A DNA stretch of 39,230 nucleotides from an uncultured Bacteroidota bacterium (GCA_902604715.1 CACLAD010000011.1:1-39230); one strand, 5' to 3'; positions 17,741 to 28,286 are shown, counted from the first letter of the stretch. Notes: a model not told the origin generated them from the sequence alone. Numbers and translations are program-made.

Positions 17741-20083
17741 ATGAAAAGTAATCTATTATTACTATTACTTCTGCCGTCCTTAATTTTTTCTCAAATTGAT
17801 GGTACAATAAACGGATATATTTTTGATTCGCAAAGTCAACTACCACTCTTTGGTGCCAATATAGTAATAGAAGGAACTGAAAAAGGTGCGATTTCTGACG
17901 AAAATGGTTTTTTTGAAATTTCTAAAATAAAACCCCAGTCATATAATTTAACGGTTAGCTATATTGGTTATCAATCCAAAAAAATATTTAATGTTATTAT
18001 TAAAAGTATTGGGAATAAAACATTGGAAATATATTTAATGGAGTCTAATCAGAAATTAGATGAAGTTCTTCTTTTTGAAAGTCCCTTCAAAAAGTCTAAA
18101 GAAACACCTTTATCAATCAATACATTTTCAAGAGTTGAAATAGAAAGCTATCCAGGTGCTGATAATGATGTAACAAAAGTTGTCCAAAGTATGCCCGGAC
18201 TTTCTCCTTCAGTTGGCGGATTTAGAAACGATATTATTATTAGGGGTGGTGCTCCAAATGAAACAGTATATTATTTAGATGAGATTGAAATTCCAAATAT
18301 AAATCACTTTAGTACTCAAGGAAGTGCTGGAGGACCGCAGGGAATGATTAATATTTCATTTATTGATGAAGTGACGCTTAGCACATCAGCCTTCGGAGTT
18401 GAATATGATAATCCTTTAAGTGGCGTATTACAATTTAACCAAAGAAATGGTAATACAAAGGATATTAGTGGAAACTTTAGATTTGGAGCAAGTGATTCAG
18501 CTATTACAATTGAGGGGCCTTTTTCAAAGTCTGACAATAATAAAACAACATTTATTTTTTCAGCAAGAAAAAGTTATCTGCAGTTTTTATTTAAATTGAT
18601 TGGTCTTCCAATTAGACCTGACTATTGGGATTTTCAAGGAAAAATAAATCATAAAATTGATGAATATAATAGTGTAAATATCATAGGTCTTGGAGCAATT
18701 GACGATTTTTCAGTAGAAGCACCTGAAGACTTTGATTTTACACAACAATCTTTTTTAGAACAAGTACCAATAATCAAACAAAACTCTACAACTATAGGTG
18801 CCTCTTGGGTAAGGAAATTTAAAGAAAGTAAAGGGCAATTTGTTTTGGCATTAAGTACCAATAAATTAAAAAATATTTTCTCAAGATACTCTGATAATGA
18901 AAATTTACAAGGTCTATATTTTAGAAACGATTCACACGAGTGGGAAACAAAATTAAGAGCTAAAACAATTAACTATATTGATGATTGGAAAATAACTTGG
19001 GGAGGAAATATTCAATATTCTGATTACTACAATAATACGATAGATATTATTAACCAGTTAGAGTATCTTTCCCAAATTAATTTTTACAAATACGGCTTGT
19101 TTGGGAATATTTCAAAAAGTTTCATTGATTCAAAATTAGATATATCATTAGGAATAAGAGCAGATGAAGATAATTTTAGTGAAGGATCTAAACTTCTTGA
19201 TAATATTTCACCCAGAATATCAACATCATATGCATTGACTGAAGATCGAAGATTAAAATGGAATTCAAGTGTTGGGGCATATTTTAAAATTCCAATATAC
19301 ACTGTTCTAGGTTACAAAGATTTTTCAGGAAATTTTATCAATCAAAATAGTAAGTATACAAAAAGTAATCACTTTGTAACTGGTTTTGATTATGCATTAG
19401 GAAACGCCTCTAGAATCTCAATTGAAGGATTTATCAAAAATTATGGTAATTTTCCAATTTCGATTGTTGACGGGGTTTCACTAGCAAATAAAGGAGCTGA
19501 TTTTGAGGTTTTAGGCAATGAGAATGTAATCACAAATGGTAAAGGACAAACACAAGGAATTGAACTTTTATTTCAACAAAAACTAACTAGAAATTTTTAT
19601 GGAATTTTCTCATATACTTTCTTCAAAAGTGAGTTTACGGATATTAATGGAAATTATTTACCTTCTGTGTGGGACAGCAAACACCTTTCATCATTTAGTG
19701 GTGGCTACAAACTGAAAAAAAACTGGGAAATAACTTCCAGATGGCGTTATGCAGGAAAAACCCCCTATGTACCATATGATTTAGCCACTAGTCTTTCTAA
19801 TTATCCTAATATGAAACTCGATTACTCTCAGCATGGAAATGTGAAACTTGATAGTTTTTCCCAATTAGATATAAGATTTGACAAAAAATGGAATAAAGAG
19901 AAAATATCTATTAATTTTTTCATTGAAATTCTCAATCTTCTGGCTCAAAAAATACCTACACCACCGGAGTATGGCTTACAAAGAGATGATATAGGTAATA
20001 TAATTACACCATTTTCACTGGTTGAAGTAGATGTCAACAGAGAATCAATTATTCCTTCATTTGGCTTTTCAGTCGATTTTTAA
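17741..20083 (+). CDS. TonB-dependent receptor with carboxypeptidase-like N-terminal domain
   Basis: A 780-residue outer-membrane receptor: signal peptide (MKSNLLLLLLLPSLIFSQ), carboxypeptidase-regulatory-like domain (about 22-105, with SQLPLFGANIVIEGTEKGA and SDENGFFEISKI), TonB plug (about 115-230, with SMPGLSPSVGG and IIIRGGAPNETVYYLDEIEI), then a 22-strand-type barrel ending in GFSVDF. The terminal Phe is the usual outer-membrane assembly signal. There is no SusD partner. It is third in a unit with the DUF819 permease and the CDGSH protein, so it could feed a substrate to that permease; the substrate is unknown. The stop codon lies inside the loop-side of a terminator hairpin. Confidence 0.93.
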   Translation: MKSNLLLLLLLPSLIFSQIDGTINGYIFDSQSQLPLFGANIVIEGTEKGAISDENGFFEISKIKPQSYNLTVSYIGYQSKKIFNVIIKSIGNKTLEIYLMESNQKLDEVLLFESPFKKSKETPLSINTFSRVEIESYPGADNDVTKVVQSMPGLSPSVGGFRNDIIIRGGAPNETVYYLDEIEIPNINHFSTQGSAGGPQGMINISFIDEVTLSTSAFGVEYDNPLSGVLQFNQRNGNTKDISGNFRFGASDSAITIEGPFSKSDNNKTTFIFSARKSYLQFLFKLIGLPIRPDYWDFQGKINHKIDEYNSVNIIGLGAIDDFSVEAPEDFDFTQQSFLEQVPIIKQNSTTIGASWVRKFKESKGQFVLALSTNKLKNIFSRYSDNENLQGLYFRNDSHEWETKLRAKTINYIDDWKITWGGNIQYSDYYNNTIDIINQLEYLSQINFYKYGLFGNISKSFIDSKLDISLGIRADEDNFSEGSKLLDNISPRISTSYALTEDRRLKWNSSVGAYFKIPIYTVLGYKDFSGNFINQNSKYTKSNHFVTGFDYALGNASRISIEGFIKNYGNFPISIVDGVSLANKGADFEVLGNENVITNGKGQTQGIELLFQQKLTRNFYGIFSYTFFKSEFTDINGNYLPSVWDSKHLSSFSGGYKLKKNWEITSRWRYAGKTPYVPYDLATSLSNYPNMKLDYSQHGNVKLDSFSQLDIRFDKKWNKEKISINFFIEILNLLAQKIPTPPEYGLQRDDIGNIITPFSLVEVDVNRESIIPSFGFSVDF

Positions 20084-20093
20084 ATCGACTTTT
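20071..20093 (+). terminator. Intrinsic terminator overlapping the receptor stop codon
   Basis: AGTCGATTT (20071-20079) is perfectly complementary to AAATCGACT (20082-20090) with two bases between, followed by a short T run (20090-20093). In practice this is an 8-bp stem with a four-base loop. It includes the last codons and the TAA of the receptor gene, so it ends the DUF819-CDGSH-receptor unit. Confidence 0.6.
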
Positions 20094-20216
20094 AGTCCAA
20101 TAAGCATTTTTAATAAAAAATGTTAATTATTTGAATATATGTCAATTAAAGTATCAAACTAGTATGATTTTTATTGCTTTTTAGTCAAAAATTCAATAAT
20201 ATTTTTAATAAAAATT

Positions 20217-20224
20217 TATTTTTG
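20217..20224 (+). promoter_or_regulatory. Candidate -7 element of the receptor/SGNH-lipoprotein pair
   Basis: TATTTTTG is an exact TAnnTTTG match, about 85 bases before the receptor ATG at 20309. No good TTG lies at the matching -33 distance. If used, the mRNA leader would be about 75-80 bases and would contain the TTAAC repeats. Confidence 0.35.
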
Positions 20225-20254
20225 AAGGCCATTTTTTTACAATTATGCATTGCG

Positions 20255-20281
20255 TTAACAGATTATTAACATATATTTAAC
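20255..20281 (+). repeat. Three TTAAC repeats at exact 11-bp spacing
   Basis: TTAAC occurs at 20255-20259, 20266-20270 and 20277-20281, each start 11 bases from the previous one, in the gap before the 926-residue receptor. The spacing is close to one helical turn. It may be a regulator site or a leader element. Confidence 0.6.
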
Positions 20282-20308
20282 CTATTAAAAATTAAACATA
20301 AACAAATT

Positions 20309-23089
20309 ATGAGAACAATTCTTAAGATTTTAATAATGTTAGTTGGTGTTTTTACTTATGCTCAGACTACGGTTTCTGGAAGTATAACTGATCAAAATAA
20401 CCAACCATTATCAGGCGCTACTGTCATTGTAGTTGGAACGTCAAGCGGTGTTGCAGCTGATTTTGACGGTAATTATTCTATTACCGTTGATATGGATACT
20501 CCATTTAGTATCGAGGCAAGTAGTGTTGGTTTCAAACCTGCAACAGTTGAAGTTTCTGGAAGCTCAACAATAAATATTGTTTTACAAGACGATTCAGCAC
20601 TTGATGAAGTTGTAGTTTCAGCTTCAAGAACCCCACAAAGAGTTTTCGAATCACCTGTAACAGTCGAAAGATTTGGAACTAAGGATATTAGAACCACTGC
20701 ATCCGCAGACTTTTATGATGGACTTGAAAACCTAAAAGGTGTTGATATTAATGTGAACAGTTTTACTTTTAAATCCATCAATACTAGAGGATTTGCAACA
20801 TTCGCAAATACAAGATTTGTACAATTAGTTGACGGAATGGATAACTCAGCCCCTGCACTTAATTTCCCATTGGGTAACTTACTTGGAATGACAGAGGTTG
20901 ATGTTCTTGACGTTGAATTAGTACCTGGTACATCATCTGCACTCTATGGAGCAAACGCATTTAACGGTATTTTATTAATGCGTAGTAAAAATCCGTTCGA
21001 TCACCAAGGTATTAGTGGTCAATACAAAAGAGGTGTCACTGTACAAGATGCTGCTGGAACAAATGAATTCCAAGATATTCAAATAAGATGGGGTCATAAG
21101 TTCAGCGATAAACTTGCAATGAAAGTTAACTTTGGATATTTACAAGGAACCGACTGGATTGCTAACAGTGAAGAAGATAAATTGAATAGAGCTGTTTTTG
21201 CTGGCATATACAATAAAGACGGAATTAATATTTATGGAGATGAAGTTCAGACAAACATATATGGTGTTGCTCAACAGATGGTTGGGTTAGGTCTTTTACC
21301 TGCCGGTGGTGAAGCACTTGTTCCTTCAACCAATGTTAGTAGGACAGGATATAATGAGACTGATATGGCTGAGCCAGATGCCACAAGCAAAAAGGCTGAT
21401 TGGGGTGTATACTACAGACCAATCGAAGGAAGTAACCTAGAGATTTCATACATTGGAAAATGGGGTACTGGTAAGACTTTATATCAAGGTATAAATAGAT
21501 ATGCTATTAAAAACTTCTTAATGACTCAACATAAACTTGAGGTAACCAATGATAATTGGTTTGCGAGAGCTTATGTTGTTGAAGATGATGCGGGAGACTC
21601 TTATGACATGACATTTGCTGCAATTAACGTAAACAGAAGATGGAAGCCAGATCTTAACTGGTTCGCAGAATATGTTGGAGCCATTGTTAATGGTCAACTT
21701 GCGGGAATGACAATTGATCAAGCGCATGTTTTAGCAAGACAAACTGCTGATACTGGAAGATGGCTTCCAGGATCACCTGAGTTTAACGCTAATTTAGCTG
21801 AGGTAATTCAAGATCCAGATTTAACAACTGGTGCAAGATTTACCGATAATTCTAAATTCTATCATTTAGACTATAATTATAATTTTGGTCACATGTGGGA
21901 TTGGGCTGAGGTTCAAGTTGGTGGATCAGCAAGAAGATATTCCTTAAATTCCGGTGGAACTATTTTTACGGATGTTGATGGTCCGATTGAGTATCAGGAA
22001 ACTGGTTTCTACACACAAGCTGTTAAGAAGATGATGGATGATAGACTTGTTGTTACCGGTGCAATCAGATATGATAAGTCAGAATATTTTGATGGCCAGT
22101 TTTCTCCTAGAGCAGTTTTAAGTTATACTGCAGGTGAATATAAGAATTTAAACTTCAGAGTTTCTTATCAAACTGGTTTTAGAACTCCAACAACTCAGGA
22201 CTTATTTATTGGATTAGATGCTGGACAAGCTAGATTAGTTGGTTCTGCCAATGGTAACCCTGAAAGATATGTTCGAGATTATTCAGTTAGTACTGCTGGC
22301 CAGGCTTTGGGAATTCCAGCAACAGTAACAATCTCTGGTGCCTCAGCATATAATAATGCATATGAAGCTAGTTCTGTTCAAGCTTTTGCTGCTGCCGGAG
22401 ATCCATCACTTCTTAGGGTAGCGGAGGTTGATTATGTTAAGCCAGAGCAAATGCAATCAATGGAATTTGGTTTTAGAGGCAAATTATCTAGAACATTCAC
22501 TGTAGACGCCGCTGTATATAGAAATGATTTCCAAGACTTCATCAATACACAAGTTGTATTATCTCCTTTGTATGGAGAAGTTGGTGATGGCGGTCTTTCA
22601 GTATTAGCAATGGCTAATCAAGATTTTGAAACATGGAGCTCATATACGAACTCCCCAGCAGAAATATCTTCTTGGGGGATTTCCATAGGAATGGCTACAA
22701 AGATTTTTGGAAACTTTGATTTATCGGGTAGCTACACAAAAGCCAAATTAGAATTTGAACAAGATTTGTATCCTGACTTTAGAACAAACTGGAATACACC
22801 AGAACACAAGTTTAAAGCTCAGTTTGGTAATACAGAGTTATTTAAAAACTTTGGATTTAATGTTGCTTGGAGATATTGGAGTGAGTATTTATGGCAAGCA
22901 TCTTTTGGAGATGGTATGGTTCCAGAAACTCATGTAATAGATGCTCAGTTTAACCTGACAGTTCCAAAATGGAAGTCAACCATCAAAGTTGGTGCTACAA
23001 ACTTAGGTGGTGATGAATACTTTACCGCTTTTGGTTCTGGATATATAGGTACTCAGTATTACATTTCATGGACTGCAAATAACTTTTAA
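20309..23089 (+). CDS. TonB-dependent receptor (SusC-like layout) paired with a lipoprotein
   Basis: A 926-residue outer-membrane receptor with signal peptide (MRTILKILIMLVGVFTYAQ), carboxypeptidase-like domain (about 21-95: NQPLSGATVIVVGTSSGVA, ADFDGNYSI), plug (about 100-230: DEVVVSASRTPQRVFESPV, INTRGFATFANTRFVQLVDG, PGTSSALYGANAFNGIL) and a long barrel ending in ISWTANNF with terminal Phe. A lipoprotein gene follows 19 bases later, giving a receptor-plus-lid arrangement like SusCD, although the lipoprotein is SGNH-related and not SusD. Codons are richer in G and C than in neighbouring genes, which suggests strong expression. The leader carries spaced TTAAC repeats. The substrate is unknown; lipid-like molecules are one guess from the partner. 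Confidence 0.93.
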   Translation: MRTILKILIMLVGVFTYAQTTVSGSITDQNNQPLSGATVIVVGTSSGVAADFDGNYSITVDMDTPFSIEASSVGFKPATVEVSGSSTINIVLQDDSALDEVVVSASRTPQRVFESPVTVERFGTKDIRTTASADFYDGLENLKGVDINVNSFTFKSINTRGFATFANTRFVQLVDGMDNSAPALNFPLGNLLGMTEVDVLDVELVPGTSSALYGANAFNGILLMRSKNPFDHQGISGQYKRGVTVQDAAGTNEFQDIQIRWGHKFSDKLAMKVNFGYLQGTDWIANSEEDKLNRAVFAGIYNKDGINIYGDEVQTNIYGVAQQMVGLGLLPAGGEALVPSTNVSRTGYNETDMAEPDATSKKADWGVYYRPIEGSNLEISYIGKWGTGKTLYQGINRYAIKNFLMTQHKLEVTNDNWFARAYVVEDDAGDSYDMTFAAINVNRRWKPDLNWFAEYVGAIVNGQLAGMTIDQAHVLARQTADTGRWLPGSPEFNANLAEVIQDPDLTTGARFTDNSKFYHLDYNYNFGHMWDWAEVQVGGSARRYSLNSGGTIFTDVDGPIEYQETGFYTQAVKKMMDDRLVVTGAIRYDKSEYFDGQFSPRAVLSYTAGEYKNLNFRVSYQTGFRTPTTQDLFIGLDAGQARLVGSANGNPERYVRDYSVSTAGQALGIPATVTISGASAYNNAYEASSVQAFAAAGDPSLLRVAEVDYVKPEQMQSMEFGFRGKLSRTFTVDAAVYRNDFQDFINTQVVLSPLYGEVGDGGLSVLAMANQDFETWSSYTNSPAEISSWGISIGMATKIFGNFDLSGSYTKAKLEFEQDLYPDFRTNWNTPEHKFKAQFGNTELFKNFGFNVAWRYWSEYLWQASFGDGMVPETHVIDAQFNLTVPKWKSTIKVGATNLGGDEYFTAFGSGYIGTQYYISWTANNF

Positions 23090-23108
23090 AAACTAAAATT
23101 TAATCATT

Positions 23109-24572
23109 ATGAAAATTAAATATTTATTACTTTCTGCTTTCTTGTTTGCTCTGTGGAGCTGTGAAACAGATATAGAAAATCCAGACGCTAATTATCCGGA
23201 TCAATATTATAGTGCTGACTCGGGAGATGCTGATTTTAGCACCTATGTATCTATGGGATCAAATATTACAGCTGGTGTCTCAGATAATTCCCCTTTTGCT
23301 GCAGCCCAGATGAATTCTTATCCGAATATTATGGCGGGTTACATGTCAATGGCTGGAGGTGGAGAATTTACTCAACCTTATGTCAGTGATAATGTCGGAG
23401 GTATGTTAGTTAGTGGTCAGCCATTTTGGGGTCCAAGATTATACTTTGACGGTGCTGGACCAGCTCAGGTTTCTGGAGTACCCTCAACAGAAGCAACTAA
23501 TCTTGTTCCTGGACCATATAATAATATGGCTATGCCGTATGCCTTGTCTATTACTTTTGTAGCACCTGGATTTGGTAGTACTTCTGGTTTAGCAACAAAT
23601 TCAGCTAACCCATGGTATGTAAGGGCTGCGTCGAGTGATGGAGCAACAATGCTTGGTGATGCATTAATGCAACAACCGACATTTGTAACTTTTGAACCAG
23701 GAAACGATTTTTCAAGCTATGCTCAATTTGGAGCCAGTGGTTTTCCTTTCGGACCTGTTGTCTTAGATGGACCAACGGGAATGTTAGCAGGTGTTGTTGG
23801 TAGTATTCAGGCATTAAGCGCAAGTGTTCCTAATGGAGTAATTACTACCATTCCTGATCCCACAATTACACCGGATTGGAATACAGTAACACATGATGTG
23901 ATTCCATTAGATCAAGGTACTGCTGATCAGATAAATGCTGTTTTTGGTGCTGTAAATACAGGACTAATTGTTGCACAAGCTTTTGGACTGATTACAGCTA
24001 ATGAGGTTGCCTTGAGAGCTCTTACACCAAGAGTTGCAGGAGCAAACAATCCTGTATTGATAGAAGATGAGACATTAACAGATCTTTCTTTCTTAGGTTT
24101 GCCTTCATTGAGAGACGCTAATGAAAATGATAAAATATCTTTATTAGCAACTCAGTTTATTGGTAACCCAGCTGACGGTTCAAATCCAGCAAATGGAGTT
24201 TGGGGTGTTACTGCACCACTTCCAGATATTGGTGTTTTACTACCCTCCGAAGTACAGGAAATTCAAACACTGTTGGCAACTGCTAATGGTGCCATTGCAG
24301 GCTCAGTACCAGACGGGTGGGCTTTATTTGATTTACACGGTTTATACAATGAAGTTGTAACTACTGGCGTATTTGAAGATGACTTCAATATGACAGGTGA
24401 CTTAGTATTTGGAGGATTCTTTAGTCTAGATGGATTTAATCCGACTTCTCGTGGAAGTGCTTTAATTGCTAAGAGAATGTTAGCAGCTATTGATGCTACC
24501 TATGGTTCAAATCTTTCTGAAGCAGGATTAGATATTGGAGATTATCCAACAAACTATCCTGATGGCATATAG
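23109..24572 (+). CDS. SGNH/GDSL-hydrolase-like outer-membrane lipoprotein with replaced catalytic residues
   Basis: A 487-residue lipoprotein (LWSC, lipidated Cys18, then ETDIE). The fold is that of the Bacteroidota SGNH/GDSL family: block I at residues 46-56 (YVSMGSNITAG), block III-like PGNDFSSYA, and block V SLDGFNPTSRGSALIAKRM (439-457). In active relatives block I reads GNSLTAG and block V DGxHP. Here the Ser position is Asn52 (the NS pair is inverted to SN) and the triad His is Asn444, while Asp441 and the block III Asn remain. Hydrolysis is therefore doubtful; a binding or lid role for the receptor encoded just upstream is more likely. A strong terminator follows. Confidence 0.85.
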   Translation: MKIKYLLLSAFLFALWSCETDIENPDANYPDQYYSADSGDADFSTYVSMGSNITAGVSDNSPFAAAQMNSYPNIMAGYMSMAGGGEFTQPYVSDNVGGMLVSGQPFWGPRLYFDGAGPAQVSGVPSTEATNLVPGPYNNMAMPYALSITFVAPGFGSTSGLATNSANPWYVRAASSDGATMLGDALMQQPTFVTFEPGNDFSSYAQFGASGFPFGPVVLDGPTGMLAGVVGSIQALSASVPNGVITTIPDPTITPDWNTVTHDVIPLDQGTADQINAVFGAVNTGLIVAQAFGLITANEVALRALTPRVAGANNPVLIEDETLTDLSFLGLPSLRDANENDKISLLATQFIGNPADGSNPANGVWGVTAPLPDIGVLLPSEVQEIQTLLATANGAIAGSVPDGWALFDLHGLYNEVVTTGVFEDDFNMTGDLVFGGFFSLDGFNPTSRGSALIAKRMLAAIDATYGSNLSEAGLDIGDYPTNYPDGI

Positions 24573-24595
24573 TCTTTAAAAAAACAAGCTAAAAC

Positions 24596-24630
24596 AAAAA
24601 AAGTCTAGATTAATTCTAGACTTTTTTTTT
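24596..24630 (+). terminator. Strong intrinsic terminator
   Basis: AAGTCTAGA (24601-24609) pairs with TCTAGACTT (24615-24623) across loop TTAAT. The stem is extended by an upstream A run (24596-24602) pairing with a T run (24622-24630). It separates the receptor/lipoprotein pair from atpD, and the A and T tracts on both sides could let it work in both directions. Confidence 0.85.
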
Positions 24631-24664
24631 GTTTAAAATAGTTGATTAATTGTTAAAAATTCTA

Positions 24665-26241
<1,577 letters not shown>

Positions 26242-26252
26242 ACTTTCTAAAA

Positions 26253-26528
26253 ATGATATTAGAAATAATTTCCCCAGAAAAAATAATCTTTACAGGTGAA
26301 GTAGAATCTGTTGCAGTTCCTGGAGTTAACGGTGAATTTGAAATGTTAAATAATCACGCAGCAATTGTATCGAACTTAAAAAAAGGTGCAATAAAAGTTT
26401 ACGGAAATATTACTCTTGATGATACACAAAAAGAAATTTTTGAAAAGGGTGACAGAGGTTATAATTTAGACATAAACTCTGGAACAGTTGAAATGAAAAA
26501 CAACAAGGTTACTGCATTAGTGGAATAA
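26253..26528 (+). CDS. atpC: F1F0 ATP synthase subunit epsilon, short form
   Basis: 91 residues corresponding to the N-terminal beta-sandwich of epsilon: MILEIISPEKIIFTGEVESV, then VPGVNGEFEMLNNHAAIVSNL (about 22-42). The subunit sits on the central stalk between F1 and the c ring. The C-terminal two-helix domain, which inhibits ATP hydrolysis in E. coli (about 139 residues in total), is absent; the chain ends after VEMKNNKVTALVE. Short epsilon subunits occur in Bacteroidota, so I read this as natural and not as a truncation. It ends 5 bases before the convergent umuD stop. Confidence 0.93.
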   Translation: MILEIISPEKIIFTGEVESVAVPGVNGEFEMLNNHAAIVSNLKKGAIKVYGNITLDDTQKEIFEKGDRGYNLDINSGTVEMKNNKVTALVE

Positions 26529-26533
26529 AAATC

Positions 26534-26968
26534 TTACAGCTTCTTAATTACGTTTGTAACAATTCCCCAGATGATTAGCTGATCATTATCTTTAACCTCA
26601 ATTGGCTTATAAGTAGCATTTTCAGGCTTTAACCAAATTTTATTTCTTTTTACGATAAGTCTTTTTACTGTAAACTCACCCTCTATAAAGCAAACTGCAA
26701 TTTTATTATTACTTGGCTCTATGCTTCTGTCAATTACAATTAAATCTCCATCCTCCAAACCAGCATTAATCATTGATTCGCCTGAAACTCTAGCAAAAAA
26801 AGTAGCTTCTTTATTTTTGATTAGCTCTTGATCAAGACTTATTCTTTCCTGCTTAAAATCTCCTGCAGGTGAAGGAAATCCTGCTGATATTCCGGCATTG
26901 ATTAGAAGTGCATCAAGATTAGTATTCTTGCTAGGTGTGAAAAAATTTAACTTATTTTTATTTTTCAT
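26534..26968 (-). CDS. umuD: UmuD-like self-cleaving subunit of DNA polymerase V (S24/LexA peptidase fold)
   Basis: 144 residues aligning over their length with UmuD. The cleavage site is Ala29-Gly30 in [12 protein letters not shown], the place of Cys24-Gly25 in E. coli. The catalytic dyad is Ser65 (SGESM) and Lys102 (GEFTVKRL), 37 residues apart as in E. coli (Ser60/Lys97). On RecA filaments the protein trims itself to UmuD', which joins UmuC in translesion synthesis. It lacks a DNA-binding domain, so it is not LexA. The start codon overlaps the umuC stop by 4 bases (ATGA), so umuD is here the second gene, opposite to the E. coli order. Confidence 0.95.
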   Translation of the reverse strand: MKNKNKLNFFTPSKNTNLDALLINAGISAGFPSPAGDFKQERISLDQELIKNKEATFFARVSGESMINAGLEDGDLIVIDRSIEPSNNKIAVCFIEGEFTVKRLIVKRNKIWLKPENATYKPIEVKDNDQLIIWGIVTNVIKKL

Positions 26969-28218
26969 TTAATCTTAATAATATCATCCATTCTGGTTGT
27001 ATAACAAGGCGATAAAAATTCCTGCTTCATCTTCCACTTTCTTTTTAAGTCTTGATTAGCTAACTTAATTTTCTCTCCGTATTTAGAATTAATATAATCC
27101 ATTGTCTTCATCAAAGACTTATGTCTATAATCTTCATTTTCAAAAATACCAAGTTGATAGCTGTTATTAGGAACAAGGCTAGTAACAATTACACCAGCTT
27201 TTTTATAATATATTTTATCTTGAAACATATTTTCAACTGCTTTTAAAGCATAGTTATTTAAAACAAATGAAGAATTTGTTGGATATGGTAATGTTACAAC
27301 CCTAGAACAAGAATGTTGTTTTAAATCTTTTCTAAAATAATTACTTCTTATGAACACAATCATAATATTACAAAGAGAATTCTGTCTTCTTAACTTTTCA
27401 GCACAGGAAAGTGAAAAAGTTGAAACCCTTTCTTTTAGTTTGCTTAAATTCGAAACGGGTTTTTCAAAAGACCTTGTAGTAGCTATAGACTTCTTAATCT
27501 TCAAAGAATCTAAATCTAAATTTGATATACCTTTTAATTCTTGTTGAATCTTTAATTCAACGATTGATAAATTTGACTTCACCCATTGTTCAGGTAAATT
27601 AACAAAATCTGATGCATTTTTACATCCGATATTTTGAAGGCGTTTGGATAATCTTCTGCCTATTCCCCATATATCATTCAAAGGGAAATAGTTTAATGCT
27701 TTAGATCTTTTATAATCCGTATCTAAAATATATACGTGTTTCGTCTGAGATGGAAATTTTCTTGCAATTTTATTAGAAATCTTTGCCAATGACTTTGTAG
27801 GAGCAATGCCTACAGAAGTTGGTATTCCGGTCCATTTCAAAATAGTATTTCTCATTTTTGAAGCATAACTAAAAAGATCATAATTTTCATATCCTTCAAA
27901 TTTTAAAAATGCCTCATCAATACTGTATATTTCAATATCTGGGATAAACTTTGAAATTGTTGTCATTACGCGATGGCTCATGTCAGCATATAAAGGATAG
28001 TTGGATGATAGGACAACCACATTATGCTGATTAATAATTGATTTATATTTAAAAACGGGAGCTCCCATAGGTACACCTAATTTCTTAGCCTCGTCACTTC
28101 TAGAAATAGCACATCCATCATTATTGGATAAAACCACCACAGGCTTACCGTTTAAACTTGGGTTAAATACTCTTTCACAAGAGACATAAAAATTATTACA
28201 ATCAATTAAGGCAAACAT
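26965..28218 (-). CDS. umuC: UmuC-like Y-family DNA polymerase (Pol V catalytic subunit)
   Basis: Error-prone translesion polymerase. From the ATG at 28218 the protein is 417 residues and begins [18 protein letters not shown], matching E. coli UmuC from its first residue; an in-frame ATG 20 codons upstream gives a sequence not seen in the family, so I prefer 28218. Catalytic acids are Asp6 and the DE of [36 protein letters not shown], the helix-hairpin-helix DIWGIGRR and a clamp-binding motif QLGIF are present. The end [16 protein letters not shown] also matches. It is full length and followed by umuD with a 4-base overlap. Two weak -7-like elements lie upstream (TATATTTA at 28223-28230, and TATTTTTT further away). 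Confidence 0.95.
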   Translation of the reverse strand: MFALIDCNNFYVSCERVFNPSLNGKPVVVLSNNDGCAISRSDEAKKLGVPMGAPVFKYKSIINQHNVVVLSSNYPLYADMSHRVMTTISKFIPDIEIYSIDEAFLKFEGYENYDLFSYASKMRNTILKWTGIPTSVGIAPTKSLAKISNKIARKFPSQTKHVYILDTDYKRSKALNYFPLNDIWGIGRRLSKRLQNIGCKNASDFVNLPEQWVKSNLSIVELKIQQELKGISNLDLDSLKIKKSIATTRSFEKPVSNLSKLKERVSTFSLSCAEKLRRQNSLCNIMIVFIRSNYFRKDLKQHSCSRVVTLPYPTNSSFVLNNYALKAVENMFQDKIYYKKAGVIVTSLVPNNSYQLGIFENEDYRHKSLMKTMDYINSKYGEKIKLANQDLKRKWKMKQEFLSPCYTTRMDDIIKIK

Positions 28219-28286
28219 GATATAAATATAGGTTTTTAAAGATTTAAAAAATACAATATTTGAGAACTTATTTAACAAAAAAATAA

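Noticed and set aside
17741-20083. SusCD pair
   Set aside because: No SusD-like lipoprotein follows; the unit ends in a terminator.
28219-28278. Longer umuC start at 28278
   Set aside because: The extra 20 residues are not seen in UmuC proteins, while [18 protein letters not shown] matches the family from its first residue at 28218.
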